Source: Oscillospiraceae bacterium
GTDB taxonomy: Bacteria > Bacillota > Clostridia > Oscillospirales > Ruminococcaceae
Reading direction: 5' to 3'
Assembly (NCBI GenBank): GCA_017544185.1
Contig: JAFYEQ010000366.1
Location: forward strand, 1 to 5,664
Length of the DNA stretch: 5,664 nt
Part shown: piece by piece, positions 1-5,664 of the stretch
Layout: every line of letters starts with the position of its first letter
How positions within the stretch are numbered: position 1 is the first letter of the stretch
Notes under the pieces: model-generated
What the model saw: only the letters and a program-made list of their open reading frames with translations
Told to the model about the DNA's origin: nothing
Database searches by the model: none
Made by a program: the position numbers and the translations under genes

Positions 1-174
1 GACGGCAGGGAGACCTGGCGCACCGATGCCGCCAAGGCGGGCGGCACCTGCGAGGAGCCGCTGTATGTCAAGATCACCGCCGAGACAGGCTCCTGGACGG
101 GATACCAGCCCATGGTCACCAAGCTCCCAGACACCATCTCCGTGGACTATGTGAGGGTATATCAAAGGACATGA
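1..174 (+). CDS. C-terminal end of a GH16-like beta-glucanase/laminarinase (partial)
   Basis: Only the last 57 codons are present, open at the left edge of the window and ending in TGA at 172-174. The translation starts DGRETWRTD and ends ISVDYVRVYQRT. The closing DYVRVYQ strand, preceded by a proline-led stretch of the type EPLYVKITAETGSW, is the characteristic C-terminus of GH16 concanavalin-A-fold enzymes (laminarinases, lichenases and relatives), which cleave internal beta-glucan linkages, usually outside the cell. The catalytic ExDxxE motif lies upstream and is not visible, so substrate and activity cannot be judged; a non-catalytic GH16-like lectin domain at the end of a larger protein is also possible. 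No domain follows the GH16 end, so this fold closes the protein. The gene converges on the fatty-acid operon and appears unrelated to it. Confidence 0.72.
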   Translation, partial: DGRETWRTDAAKAGGTCEEPLYVKITAETGSWTGYQPMVTKLPDTISVDYVRVYQRT

Positions 175-183
175 GAATATGAC

Positions 184-216
184 AAAGCTCCGATCCGTGC
201 GGAGCGGAGCTTTATG
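184..216 (+). terminator. Probable rho-independent terminator of the GH16-like gene
   Basis: A perfect 9-base inverted repeat, AAAGCTCCG (184-192) against CGGAGCTTT (205-213), starts 9 bases after the stop codon. Inside it, TCC (194-196) can pair with GGA (201-203) around the loop GTGC, with one A-G mismatch between the stems. The following tract is short (TTTATGTT), so termination may be modest. The A/T ends make it nearly symmetrical and it could also work leftward as a back-up for the operon. Confidence 0.7.
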
Positions 217-260
217 TTACATGGACGAACGGCGATCTGTTTACCGCCGCTTGCCTCTAA

Positions 261-284
261 CAAAAACGGGGCTCACGAGCCCCG
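261..284 (-). terminator. Rho-independent terminator of the fabZ-acpP operon
   Basis: Read on the minus strand, this starts 5 bases after the acpP stop codon. CGGGGCT (267-273) pairs with AGCCCCG (278-284) around a four-base loop (CACG on the plus strand). The minus-strand stem is followed directly by TTTTTG, from the A-run at 262-266. A GC-rich stem with an immediate T-run is the classic intrinsic terminator form, and its position marks acpP as the last gene of the operon. Confidence 0.9.
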
Positions 285-289
285 CTGTC

Positions 290-520
290 TTATGCCTGCT
301 TCTCTTCGATATAGGAAACTATGTCGCCTATGGTCTTTATGCCCTGAGCGTCCTCATCGGGGATATCGATGCCGAACTCATCCTCTATAGCCTGGATCAG
401 ATCCACAACATCGAGGGAGTCTGCGCCGAGATCTGCGGAGATGTCGGTGTCCAGCTTCAAGCTGTCCTCATCTGCGCTGAGTACATCTACTACCAGTTCC
501 TTTACCTTATCGAATACCAT
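290..520 (-). CDS. acpP: Acyl carrier protein
   Basis: This is a 76-residue acidic protein of the normal ACP length. It carries the growing acyl chain as a thioester on a 4'-phosphopantetheine arm in cytoplasmic type II fatty-acid synthesis. The attachment motif is clear: GADSLDVVDL, with the modified serine at residue 35 in D34-S35-L36. The acidic second helix after it (about 37-52) is the surface that Fab enzymes recognise, and the C-terminal part (TIGDIVSYIEE) is the usual last helix. The start ATG at 520-518 is fixed by AAGGAGG seven bases upstream. It is the last gene of the operon, three bases after accA, and is followed at once by a strong terminator. In many Firmicutes acpP sits near fabH, fabD or fabF, so its place behind accA is less usual; a second ACP elsewhere in the genome is possible. 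Four of its nine isoleucines are AUA codons. An ACP for another pathway cannot be excluded, but the context favours fatty-acid synthesis. Confidence 0.95.
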   Translation of the reverse strand: MVFDKVKELVVDVLSADEDSLKLDTDISADLGADSLDVVDLIQAIEDEFGIDIPDEDAQGIKTIGDIVSYIEEKQA

Positions 521-523
521 TGT

Positions 524-1360
524 TCATCCTCCTTGATCTACAGTTGTGTCCATCTGTGTGAACTCACCGACAGACCTAAACCTATTATAACGTGATAATA
601 GTAATTCGTCAATATCTTTTGACATTTTATCTTTCAGCGATATAGACAAAGATCTATGGATATTTTCGGCAGTTATTTCCGGATCTGTATGTGCTCCGCC
701 TTCCGACTCCGGTATGATCTGTTCGGCCACGCCCAGCGCCACCGCATCCTCTGCCGTGATGTGCATGATATCGCAGGCGTCGCGCTCTCTGCCCGCATCC
801 TTCCATATCAGGGACGCGAAGCCGCGGGGGGATATGACGGAGTATATAGCGTTCTCCAGCATGCAGAGCTCATCGCACACGCCCAGTGCCAGAGCGCCGC
901 CGCTGCCGCCCTCGCCGAGCACTACGGATATCACGGGAGTACGCAGCTGCATGAACTCATACAGACATCTGGCGATGGCCTCGCCCTGTCCCCGCTCCTC
1001 TGCCTCCACGCCGCAGTAAGCACCGGGAGTGTCTATGAAGTTTATCACGGGACGATGGAACTTCTCTGCCTGATGTGCAAGGCGGAGAGCCTTGCGGTAG
1101 CCCTCGGGATGGGGCATGGCGAAGTTGACCTCCTTGTTCTCGTTCAGGTCTCTGCCCTTCACCTCGGCGATGATCGTGACGGGGATACCGTCTAAGCGTC
1201 CGATGCCGCCGAATATGGCCTTGTCGTCGCTGTACAGCCTGTCACCGTGGAGCTCGTATACATCGGTGAATATCATGGGTATATAGTCCCTCACCGTGGG
1301 GCGCTCATGGTGATGTATCAGCGTGAGCCTGTCGTATGGCGTGATGATACCGTCCATCAT
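524..1360 (-). CDS. accA: Acetyl-CoA carboxylase carboxyltransferase subunit alpha
   Basis: With AccD this 278-residue protein forms the cytoplasmic carboxyltransferase that moves the carboxyl group from carboxybiotin on AccB to acetyl-CoA, giving malonyl-CoA, the first committed step of fatty-acid synthesis. It shows the crotonase-fold landmarks of the alpha subunit: ELHGDR (36-41), HPEGYRKALRL (84-94), FIDTPGAY (108-115) with EERGQGEAIA after it, the oxyanion-type loop GEGGSGGALAL (149-159) and SVISPRGFASLIWKDA. It is about 40 residues shorter than the E. coli protein (319), mainly at the N-terminus, as in other short clostridial versions, and nothing conserved seems lost. Two ATGs stand together (1360-1358 and 1357-1355). 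The first overlaps the accD stop as ATGA; the second is seven bases from GGGGAGG and may be the true start, giving 277 residues. It lies between accD (4-base overlap) and acpP (3-base gap). Confidence 0.96.
   Translation of the reverse strand: MMDGIITPYDRLTLIHHHERPTVRDYIPMIFTDVYELHGDRLYSDDKAIFGGIGRLDGIPVTIIAEVKGRDLNENKEVNFAMPHPEGYRKALRLAHQAEKFHRPVINFIDTPGAYCGVEAEERGQGEAIARCLYEFMQLRTPVISVVLGEGGSGGALALGVCDELCMLENAIYSVISPRGFASLIWKDAGRERDACDIMHITAEDAVALGVAEQIIPESEGGAHTDPEITAENIHRSLSISLKDKMSKDIDELLLSRYNRFRSVGEFTQMDTTVDQGG
528..534 (-). promoter_or_regulatory. acpP ribosome binding site inside the accA 3' end
   Basis: The minus strand reads AAGGAGG, a full Shine-Dalgarno match, seven bases before the acpP ATG. 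It lies within the last codons of accA (Gln-Gly-Gly), and only three bases separate the accA stop from the acpP start. Ribosomes finishing accA therefore sit on this site, so the two genes are likely translationally coupled, although such a strong site should also recruit ribosomes independently. That would suit the high demand for ACP. Confidence 0.85.
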
Positions 1361-2196
1361 CGTACCTCCCCTCTGTGCAGGCGTATCAGATGGGCGATGG
1401 TGCGCCGCATGTTGCGCCGTTCTACGATCATATCTACAAAGCCGTTTTTAAGCATAAACTCAGCCGACTGGAAATCCTCGGGGAGCTGCTGCTTTATAGT
1501 CCCCTCTATCACTCGTCTTCCCGCAAAGCCTATGAGCACCTTGGGCTCGGCGATTATCACGTCCCCGAGGGACGCGAATGACGCTGTGACACCGCCCGTA
1601 GTGGGGTCGGTAAGTACTGTTATATAGAGGCCGCCCTTTTCGGAGAACTTTGCGGCCGCGCCCGAGGTCTTCGCCATCTGCATCAGGGACACCAGTCCCT
1701 CCTGCATACGTGCGCCGCCCGACGCCGTGAATATCACGATCGGCAGCCCCTCGTTCCCTGCCAGCTCAAAGGCACGGGCGATCTTCTCTCCTACCACGCT
1801 GCCCATGGAAGCCATCATGAAGTGGGAGTCCATCACGGCGATGACGCACCGCTCGTTGTGTATGGTGCATATGCCCGTGACCACTGCCTCTGCAAGACCT
1901 GTCTTTTCTCTCAGGTCGGCGATCTTCTCCTCGTAGTCGGGGAAGTCTATGGGGTTGAGGGACGTCATGCCCGCCTCGGTCTCGGTGAAGCTGTCCTTGT
2001 CACAGGTCAGCCGCAGCCTGTCGCGGGCGGTGAGCCTCGATGAATAGCCGCATACCGGACAGACCAGCATATTCTCCTGCATGGTCTTGGCGGGAGTCGT
2101 CTTCTGACATCTGGGGCATTTGAAGTCGGGCTCCTTCGGCTGATCGTCATTATAGAATTTCTGGGTGACCTGCCGAAACAGTTCCTCCATCGTCAT
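1357..2196 (-). CDS. accD: Acetyl-CoA carboxylase carboxyltransferase subunit beta
   Basis: This 279-residue protein is the zinc-ribbon partner of AccA in the acetyl-CoA carboxyltransferase. The zinc site is complete: C27-x2-C30 and C46-x2-C49, in CPRC and CPVC. The carboxyltransferase fold follows, with MDSHFMMASMGSVVGEKI (122-139), FTASGGARMQEG (156-167), DPTTGGVTASFA (197-208) and the closing IGFAGRRVIEGTI segment. Length agrees with bacterial AccD (about 280-300). The start at 2196-2194 has AAGGTGA four bases upstream; a second ATG two codons on (2190-2188) is possible and would not change the domain. It lies 58 bases after accC, the longest spacer in the operon, and its stop overlaps the accA start, a usual arrangement for making the two subunits together. 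No inactivating change is seen. Confidence 0.96.
   Translation of the reverse strand: MTMEELFRQVTQKFYNDDQPKEPDFKCPRCQKTTPAKTMQENMLVCPVCGYSSRLTARDRLRLTCDKDSFTETEAGMTSLNPIDFPDYEEKIADLREKTGLAEAVVTGICTIHNERCVIAVMDSHFMMASMGSVVGEKIARAFELAGNEGLPIVIFTASGGARMQEGLVSLMQMAKTSGAAAKFSEKGGLYITVLTDPTTGGVTASFASLGDVIIAEPKVLIGFAGRRVIEGTIKQQLPEDFQSAEFMLKNGFVDMIVERRNMRRTIAHLIRLHRGEVR
1365..1371 (-). promoter_or_regulatory. accA ribosome binding site, two candidate starts
   Basis: The minus strand reads GGGGAGG, four bases before the first ATG (1360-1358) and seven bases before the second (1357-1355). The seven-base spacing is the same as for acpP and fabZ, so it mildly favours the second methionine. The site lies in the last codons of accD, implying coupled translation of the two carboxyltransferase subunits, which are needed in equal amounts. 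Confidence 0.7.
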
Positions 2197-2254
2197 AATA
2201 TCACCTTAAGATCTTAGTATAGTATCAAGTCGGGGTCCGTTGCTCTCGTATCTG
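2197..2254 (-). other. accC-accD spacer with a 10-base palindrome
   Basis: This is the longest gap inside the operon (58 bases). It contains the accD ribosome site AAGGTGA (2201-2207) and, overlapping its edge, the perfect palindrome TAAGATCTTA (2207-2216). A -10-like TATACT is present on the minus strand but has no matching -35 element, so I do not call a promoter. The palindrome could be chance. Confidence 0.35.
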
Positions 2255-3601
2255 TCACTGAGCGCTCAGCTTGGTGTTGAGATAGTTGTTGTCATAGGTC
2301 CCCGCAACGAATACGGGGTCGCGTATGAGGGAGAGCTCGAAGTCTATATTGGTATCCACGCCCTCTATGATGAACTCGGACAGAGCCCACCTCATCTTGG
2401 CGATGGCCTCGGAACGGTCGTTGGCGTGTACGATCAGCTTAGCGACCATACTGTCGTAGTAGGGCGTTATGGTATAGCCCTGATATATAGCACTGTCTAT
2501 GCGGATCCCGGGACCTCCGGGGAAGTGCAGGGCGCGTATGGTGCCGGGACAGGGACGGAAGTTCTCCTCGGGCTTCTCGGCGTTGATGCGGCACTCGATG
2601 GAATGGCCGCGTATCACTATGTCCTGCTGACGTATGCCCAGCTCACCGCCGGCGGCGATGTTGATCTGAGCCTTGATCAGGTCTACTCCCGTGATCTCTT
2701 CGGTTATGGGATGCTCTACCTGTATACGGGTGTTCATCTCCATGAAGTAGAAGTTCTTGTCCTTGTCCACTAAGAACTCTATGGTGCCCGCATTGGTGTA
2801 CCCGCAGGTGATGGCGGCAGCCACGGCTGCACGTCCCATGCGCTCGCGGAGGGTGGGCGTCATGATGGGAGACGGGGTCTCCTCCAGTACCTTCTGGTTG
2901 CGTCTCTGCAGCGAGCAGTCGCGCTCGCACAGATGTACCACGTTGCCGTGGGTATCGGCGAGTATCTGGAACTCGATATGTCTGGGACCCTGTATCAGTT
3001 TCTCCATATACACATCTTCGCACCCGAAGAAGCAGCCTGCCTCCTGCTTGGCGGCGGTGATGGCGCCCTCCAGCTCCTCCTCGCGGTCTACACGGCGTAT
3101 GCCGCGTCCGCCGCCGCCCGCAGATGCCTTTATCATCACGGGGTAGCCTATGGATGCGGCAAGAGCCTTGGCCTCGTCGATGCTGTCTATGGTGCCATCC
3201 GACCCGGGTATAACGGGGACGCCCGCGTTCTTCATGGTCCTCTTGGCAGCGGCCTTGTCCCCGAGGGCACGTATGGCACGGGGCGAGGGACCTATGAAGG
3301 TGATATCGTTATCGGCACAGAGCTGCGCGAAGGTCGCGTTCTCCGACAGGAAGCCGAAGCCCGGGTGTATGGCGTCTGCTCCCGTCATCTTGGCAGCCTC
3401 TATTATGGCCGATGTGTCCAGATAGCTGTCCTTGGTGGCGGGAGGGCCTATGCATACGCTCTCGTCAGCTATCTGCGCATGGAGGGAATGCTTGTCGGCG
3501 GTGGAGTACACCGTCACTGCGTGTATGCCCATCTCACGGCAGGCGCGTATGATCCTTACGGCGATCTCGCCGCGGTTGGCGATAAGTATTTTCTTGAACA
3601 T
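2255..3601 (-). CDS. accC: Acetyl-CoA carboxylase, biotin carboxylase subunit
   Basis: This 448-residue ATP-grasp enzyme (E. coli AccC: 449) uses ATP and bicarbonate to carboxylate the biotin on AccB, the first half-reaction of acetyl-CoA carboxylase in the cytoplasm. Domains in order: an N-terminal biotin-carboxylase domain starting KKILIANRGEIAVRIIRA and containing HPGFGFLSEN (79-88); an ATP-grasp domain with K116, the lysine K158 before the glycine-rich loop ASAGGGGRG (159-167), HIEFQ (208-212), and ERDCSLQRRNQK (226-237); then the metal and bicarbonate site E275 and FMEMNTRIQVEHP (286-298), which includes E288, N290, R292 and E296; and the C-terminal domain ending near the stop. All key residues are present. 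It stands alone, without the fused biotin-carrier or transcarboxylase domains of pyruvate carboxylase. Since accD and accA follow, acetyl-CoA carboxylase is the clear assignment. The start is supported by AAGGA six bases upstream. It follows the receptor gene by only 20 bases. Confidence 0.97.
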   Translation of the reverse strand: MFKKILIANRGEIAVRIIRACREMGIHAVTVYSTADKHSLHAQIADESVCIGPPATKDSYLDTSAIIEAAKMTGADAIHPGFGFLSENATFAQLCADNDITFIGPSPRAIRALGDKAAAKRTMKNAGVPVIPGSDGTIDSIDEAKALAASIGYPVMIKASAGGGGRGIRRVDREEELEGAITAAKQEAGCFFGCEDVYMEKLIQGPRHIEFQILADTHGNVVHLCERDCSLQRRNQKVLEETPSPIMTPTLRERMGRAAVAAAITCGYTNAGTIEFLVDKDKNFYFMEMNTRIQVEHPITEEITGVDLIKAQINIAAGGELGIRQQDIVIRGHSIECRINAEKPEENFRPCPGTIRALHFPGGPGIRIDSAIYQGYTITPYYDSMVAKLIVHANDRSEAIAKMRWALSEFIIEGVDTNIDFELSLIRDPVFVAGTYDNNYLNTKLSAQ

Positions 3602-3621
3602 GGTATATCCTTATATATGCT

Positions 3622-5169
3622 TTATCTGTCTGAGAGCATCTGCTCCATCTTGGACGCCATCTCACGTATGGATACTACGCTGTCCTCCATACGCTTGGCG
3701 TCGTTGGCATTGTTGCGTACCAGCTGTATGATCTCGTTCATATCGCGGTTCTCGCTGTCGATGCCGCCTGCTATGTCCTGATTGATCATGATCACATTGT
3801 CGATCATATGCTGCTGCTGGGCATAGCGCTCCCGCATATCAGCCACGTCGTCTATGGAACGTGCCAGCATCGTGTTTATGGAGCGTATATTGCTGAACAT
3901 CTTCTCGAAGGCCTGGGACTGCTCCATGATGAGACGGTCGTTCTCGCTGAGATAGCTGTTCATGGTCTCGGTATTGTCGTACAGCTTGGAGATGACCTGA
4001 CGTATCTGCTCCAGGCTGTGCTCGGAGCGGGACGCGAGGGTACGTACCTCCTGTGCCACCACCGCGAAGCCCTTGCCTGCATCTCCCGCCTTGGCTGCCT
4101 CTATGGAAGCGTTGAGGGAGAGTATATTGGTCTGCATGGCGATAGAGCCTATAAGGTGGAGGGCCTCTTCTATCTCACGTACCGATGCGGTCAGGAGCTC
4201 GGATACCTCGTTGGTGTGCCTGATGGAGCTTATGACCTGTGCATTGGCAGCCTTGAGGTCTGCCAGCTGCTGCTCGTTCTCTGCGGATCTGGCGTGTACG
4301 TCTCCTGTGATATCTCCTACACGTGCCACTGCCAGGGTCAACTCCTGGCCCGTAGAATAGAGAGTGTCCAGATCGGAGCGGCTCTCATCGGCGCGGCGCT
4401 TGAGGGATGCATTGTTCTTAAATATGGCGTTGCTGGCGTCAGCCAGCTGACGGGCGGATCTTGCTTCGTTGGCTGAGATCTCAGAGAGGGCATCTCCTGC
4501 CTGCACGAGGCTACCCGATACGTCGGCTGCCTCGGACAGCACGCTGTCCGCCATCTCACTCATATGTCCCAGTGCCGCAGATCCGGCACCGGTCATGTAT
4601 TTCTCCAGCAGGAACGTGAAGAAGACTATGGCACCGTGGGAGAAAACGAGGCATGCTATACGGTTGACCATATCCATCCTGAAGTTGGGACCCGGCTCTG
4701 GCATGAGCAGCTCGGGGATCCGTACCCATGATGCCGCAAGAGATACGGTGATCTCAAGGGATACCACCAGCGTGAACTTCCAGTCCAGAAAGCCCATCGT
4801 CACCACGGTGAACAGGAAGGAGAAGGCCCAGAAGTCCCGGGAGGGGACTCCGAAGGACATGCCGTTCCATTGCAGGAACTCCACCGCTATGATCAGGAGC
4901 TTGGCATGGAGCACCTTCTTGGGTATCACCTTGCCGTTCTTTATGCCCGTGCGGGCCAGGTATATTCCGATCAGCATGAAGGTACCGTCCGTGACGGACA
5001 TGGTGACTATGTTCTTCACCAGCACATCGGGCAGCCAGCCCGCGATATACTCGACTACGTATATCACACACGCGAGAAGACTGACTCCGGGTATCTCAAG
5101 GAGGATGAGCTTATACATCAGGTTCATATACTCATCCAGCGCATTTATCTTGACAGTACGTTTATCCAT
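3622..5169 (-). CDS. Six-helix methyl-accepting chemotaxis-type receptor, no sensor or HAMP domain seen
   Basis: This is a 515-residue membrane signalling protein. About six hydrophobic segments are visible in the first 190 residues (near 20-45, 50-72, 87-101, 113-129, 131-149 and 169-189), joined by short loops, so there is no sizeable extracellular ligand-binding domain. From about 195 to the end it is a long coiled coil of methyl-accepting receptor type. The conserved hairpin tip is intact: [20 protein letters not shown] (343-362), then [15 protein letters not shown] (365-379). That tip normally binds CheA and CheW. N353 and E357 match conserved tip positions, and K360 replaces the usual arginine. 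I see no HAMP domain. Each arm is roughly 150-155 residues, about 22 heptads if helical throughout. A-x-x-E-Q-x-x-A at 296-303 resembles a methylation site. There is no NWETF-like tail for CheR. The ATG at 5169-5167 has AGGCGG six bases upstream; a start at Met15 is a weaker alternative. It lies 39 bases after fabZ and 20 before accC, so it is co-transcribed with lipid genes. Isoleucine AUA use matches the neighbours, arguing against recent transfer. Ligand and output are unknown. Confidence 0.9.
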   Translation of the reverse strand: MDKRTVKINALDEYMNLMYKLILLEIPGVSLLACVIYVVEYIAGWLPDVLVKNIVTMSVTDGTFMLIGIYLARTGIKNGKVIPKKVLHAKLLIIAVEFLQWNGMSFGVPSRDFWAFSFLFTVVTMGFLDWKFTLVVSLEITVSLAASWVRIPELLMPEPGPNFRMDMVNRIACLVFSHGAIVFFTFLLEKYMTGAGSAALGHMSEMADSVLSEAADVSGSLVQAGDALSEISANEARSARQLADASNAIFKNNASLKRRADESRSDLDTLYSTGQELTLAVARVGDITGDVHARSAENEQQLADLKAANAQVISSIRHTNEVSELLTASVREIEEALHLIGSIAMQTNILSLNASIEAAKAGDAGKGFAVVAQEVRTLASRSEHSLEQIRQVISKLYDNTETMNSYLSENDRLIMEQSQAFEKMFSNIRSINTMLARSIDDVADMRERYAQQQHMIDNVIMINQDIAGGIDSENRDMNEIIQLVRNNANDAKRMEDSVVSIREMASKMEQMLSDR

Positions 5170-5173
5170 AGCT

Positions 5174-5188
5174 CACCGCCTATCGGTG
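5174..5188 (-). promoter_or_regulatory. Receptor-gene ribosome site within a small hairpin
   Basis: CACCG (5174-5178) and CGGTG (5184-5188) form a five-pair inverted repeat with a five-base loop, ending five bases before the receptor ATG. The Shine-Dalgarno AGGCGG (minus strand, 5181-5176) spans the loop and the start-proximal arm. Folding would partly hide it and could keep translation of the receptor lower than that of the enzymes around it. The stem is short and may be chance. Confidence 0.35.
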
Positions 5189-5208
5189 TACAGTGATCTT
5201 GATATCAG

Positions 5209-5634
5209 TTATTTTATGGCGAACTGTATCTCTGCCTGTACGGCGCGTTCGCCGTCAACGGTACACATGCCTTTGCCGTAGCCTACGGGGCCGCGCACCT
5301 TGGTGATCTCCACTTCTATGCGCAGGCGGTCACCGGGCACCACCTGACGGCGGAACTTAGCTTCCTTGATGCCTCCGAAGAAGCCGATCTTGCCCTTGTT
5401 CTCGGGGAGAGCCAGCATAGCCGCACATCCCGCCTGAGCCATCATCTCTACCATGAGCACGCCGGGCACTACGGGGTAGTCGGGGAAATGTCCCTTGAAC
5501 CAGAATTCATCGGGGGTCATGGTCTTATATGCTACTACCCTCACGCCGGGCTCCATCTCCTCTATCTCGTCTATGAGGAGGAAGGGATCGCGGTGGGGTA
5601 TGAGTTCCATTATCTGTTCTTTGTTGAGCGTCAT
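5209..5634 (-). CDS. fabZ: 3-hydroxyacyl-[acyl-carrier-protein] dehydratase
   Basis: This 141-residue hot-dog-fold protein is of normal FabZ length (about 140-150). It removes water from (3R)-3-hydroxyacyl-ACP to give trans-2-enoyl-ACP in each round of cytoplasmic type II fatty-acid synthesis. The N-terminal IPHRDPFLLID (12-22) is characteristic, and the active-site segment FKGHFPDYPVVPGVLMVEMM (46-65) has the catalytic H49 and E63 fourteen residues apart. Glutamate at the second position, rather than the aspartate of FabA, indicates FabZ without isomerase activity. GIKEAKFRRQVVPGD is the later conserved strand. The start at 5634-5632 has AGGAG seven bases upstream. The usual cluster in these bacteria is accB-fabZ-accC-accD-accA; here accC comes only after the receptor gene. 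Seven of ten isoleucine codons are AUA, three AUC and none AUU, a strong bias for a core gene. Confidence 0.96.
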   Translation of the reverse strand: MTLNKEQIMELIPHRDPFLLIDEIEEMEPGVRVVAYKTMTPDEFWFKGHFPDYPVVPGVLMVEMMAQAGCAAMLALPENKGKIGFFGGIKEAKFRRQVVPGDRLRIEVEITKVRGPVGYGKGMCTVDGERAVQAEIQFAIK

Positions 5635-5664
5635 AGTATAACTCCTGTATCGGTATAGTGAAGA
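5635..5664 (-). promoter_or_regulatory. fabZ leader with ribosome binding site; upstream gene not visible
   Basis: The last 30 bases hold AGGAG (minus strand, 5646-5642) seven bases before the fabZ ATG. The sequence is too short to tell whether an upstream gene (accB would be expected) ends here. One minus-strand frame closes at a TGA overlapping the fabZ ATG, but its ten residues do not resemble an AccB C-terminus. No promoter is recognisable. Confidence 0.6.

Larger units (their letters stand above)
175..289. other. Convergent intergenic region with two terminator hairpins
   Basis: These 115 bases separate the rightward GH16-like gene from the leftward acpP. They hold two hairpins (184-213 and 267-284), described separately. 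The reading frame that can be opened rightward from 179 runs antisense through acpP, has no family resemblance and starts inside a terminator, so I treat the region as non-coding. Confidence 0.8.

Noticed and set aside
179..595. A 138-codon rightward open frame opening just after the GH16-like gene
   Set aside because: It starts inside a terminator hairpin, lacks a ribosome site and runs antisense across all of acpP, which is certain.
2197..2254. An internal promoter for accD-accA-acpP (minus-strand TATACT)
   Set aside because: The -10-like hexamer has no acceptable -35 at 16-18 bases and no extended -10 TG, so the match is not above chance.
2255..3601. Pyruvate carboxylase or another biotin-dependent carboxylase instead of AccC
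   Set aside because: The protein ends at 448 residues without fused carboxyltransferase or biotin domains, and accD and accA follow directly.
2933..3781. A 282-codon rightward open frame, the longest antisense frame in the window
   Set aside because: It lies opposite accC and the receptor end, both unmistakable. Its residues (many Tyr, Gly, Leu) simply mirror the codon use of the other strand.
4469..5281. A 270-codon rightward open frame opposite the receptor gene
   Set aside because: It is antisense to the receptor and crosses into fabZ. There is no recognisable domain and no ribosome site.
1..5664. CRISPR array, tRNA or rRNA gene, insertion sequence or prophage
   Set aside because: No regularly spaced repeats, tRNA-like cloverleaf, transposase or terminal repeats were seen. 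Almost all bases are accounted for by the operon genes.

Overview
The window looks like a piece of chromosome from an anaerobic Firmicute of the Clostridia. A Ruminococcus-like member of the Oscillospiraceae is my best guess. This rests on the type II fatty-acid gene order fabZ-accC-accD-accA, the clostridial-style short AccA with a separate AccD, strong AAGGAGG-type ribosome sites, and a glycoside hydrolase family 16 (GH16) gene next door. DNA is moderately GC-rich by eye, yet isoleucine is often written AUA even in core genes, which is an unusual codon habit. The genus is inference.

Layout. Positions 1-174 (+) hold the last 57 codons of a GH16-like beta-glucanase. Positions 175-289 are non-coding and carry two hairpins, one ending the rightward gene and one ending the leftward operon. 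Everything else is one tightly packed leftward operon, read from right to left: fabZ (5634-5209), a six-helix methyl-accepting chemotaxis-type receptor (5169-3622), accC (3601-2255), accD (2196-1357), accA (1360-524) and acpP (520-290), then the terminator at 261-284. Spacers are 39, 20, 58, -4 and 3 bases, so these genes are very probably co-transcribed. The promoter and probably accB lie to the right of the window.

How the genes work together. AccC carboxylates the biotin on AccB (not in the window). AccA and AccD transfer the carboxyl group to acetyl-CoA to give malonyl-CoA. Acyl carrier protein carries the growing chain, and FabZ dehydrates the 3-hydroxyacyl-ACP intermediates. The receptor is the odd member. 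It has an intact signalling hairpin but no visible extracellular sensor domain or HAMP domain, and it sits between fabZ and accC, where these genes are normally adjacent. Its codon use matches the neighbours. This placement is the main point of interest: it suggests, but does not prove, a link between membrane-lipid synthesis and a membrane signalling protein.
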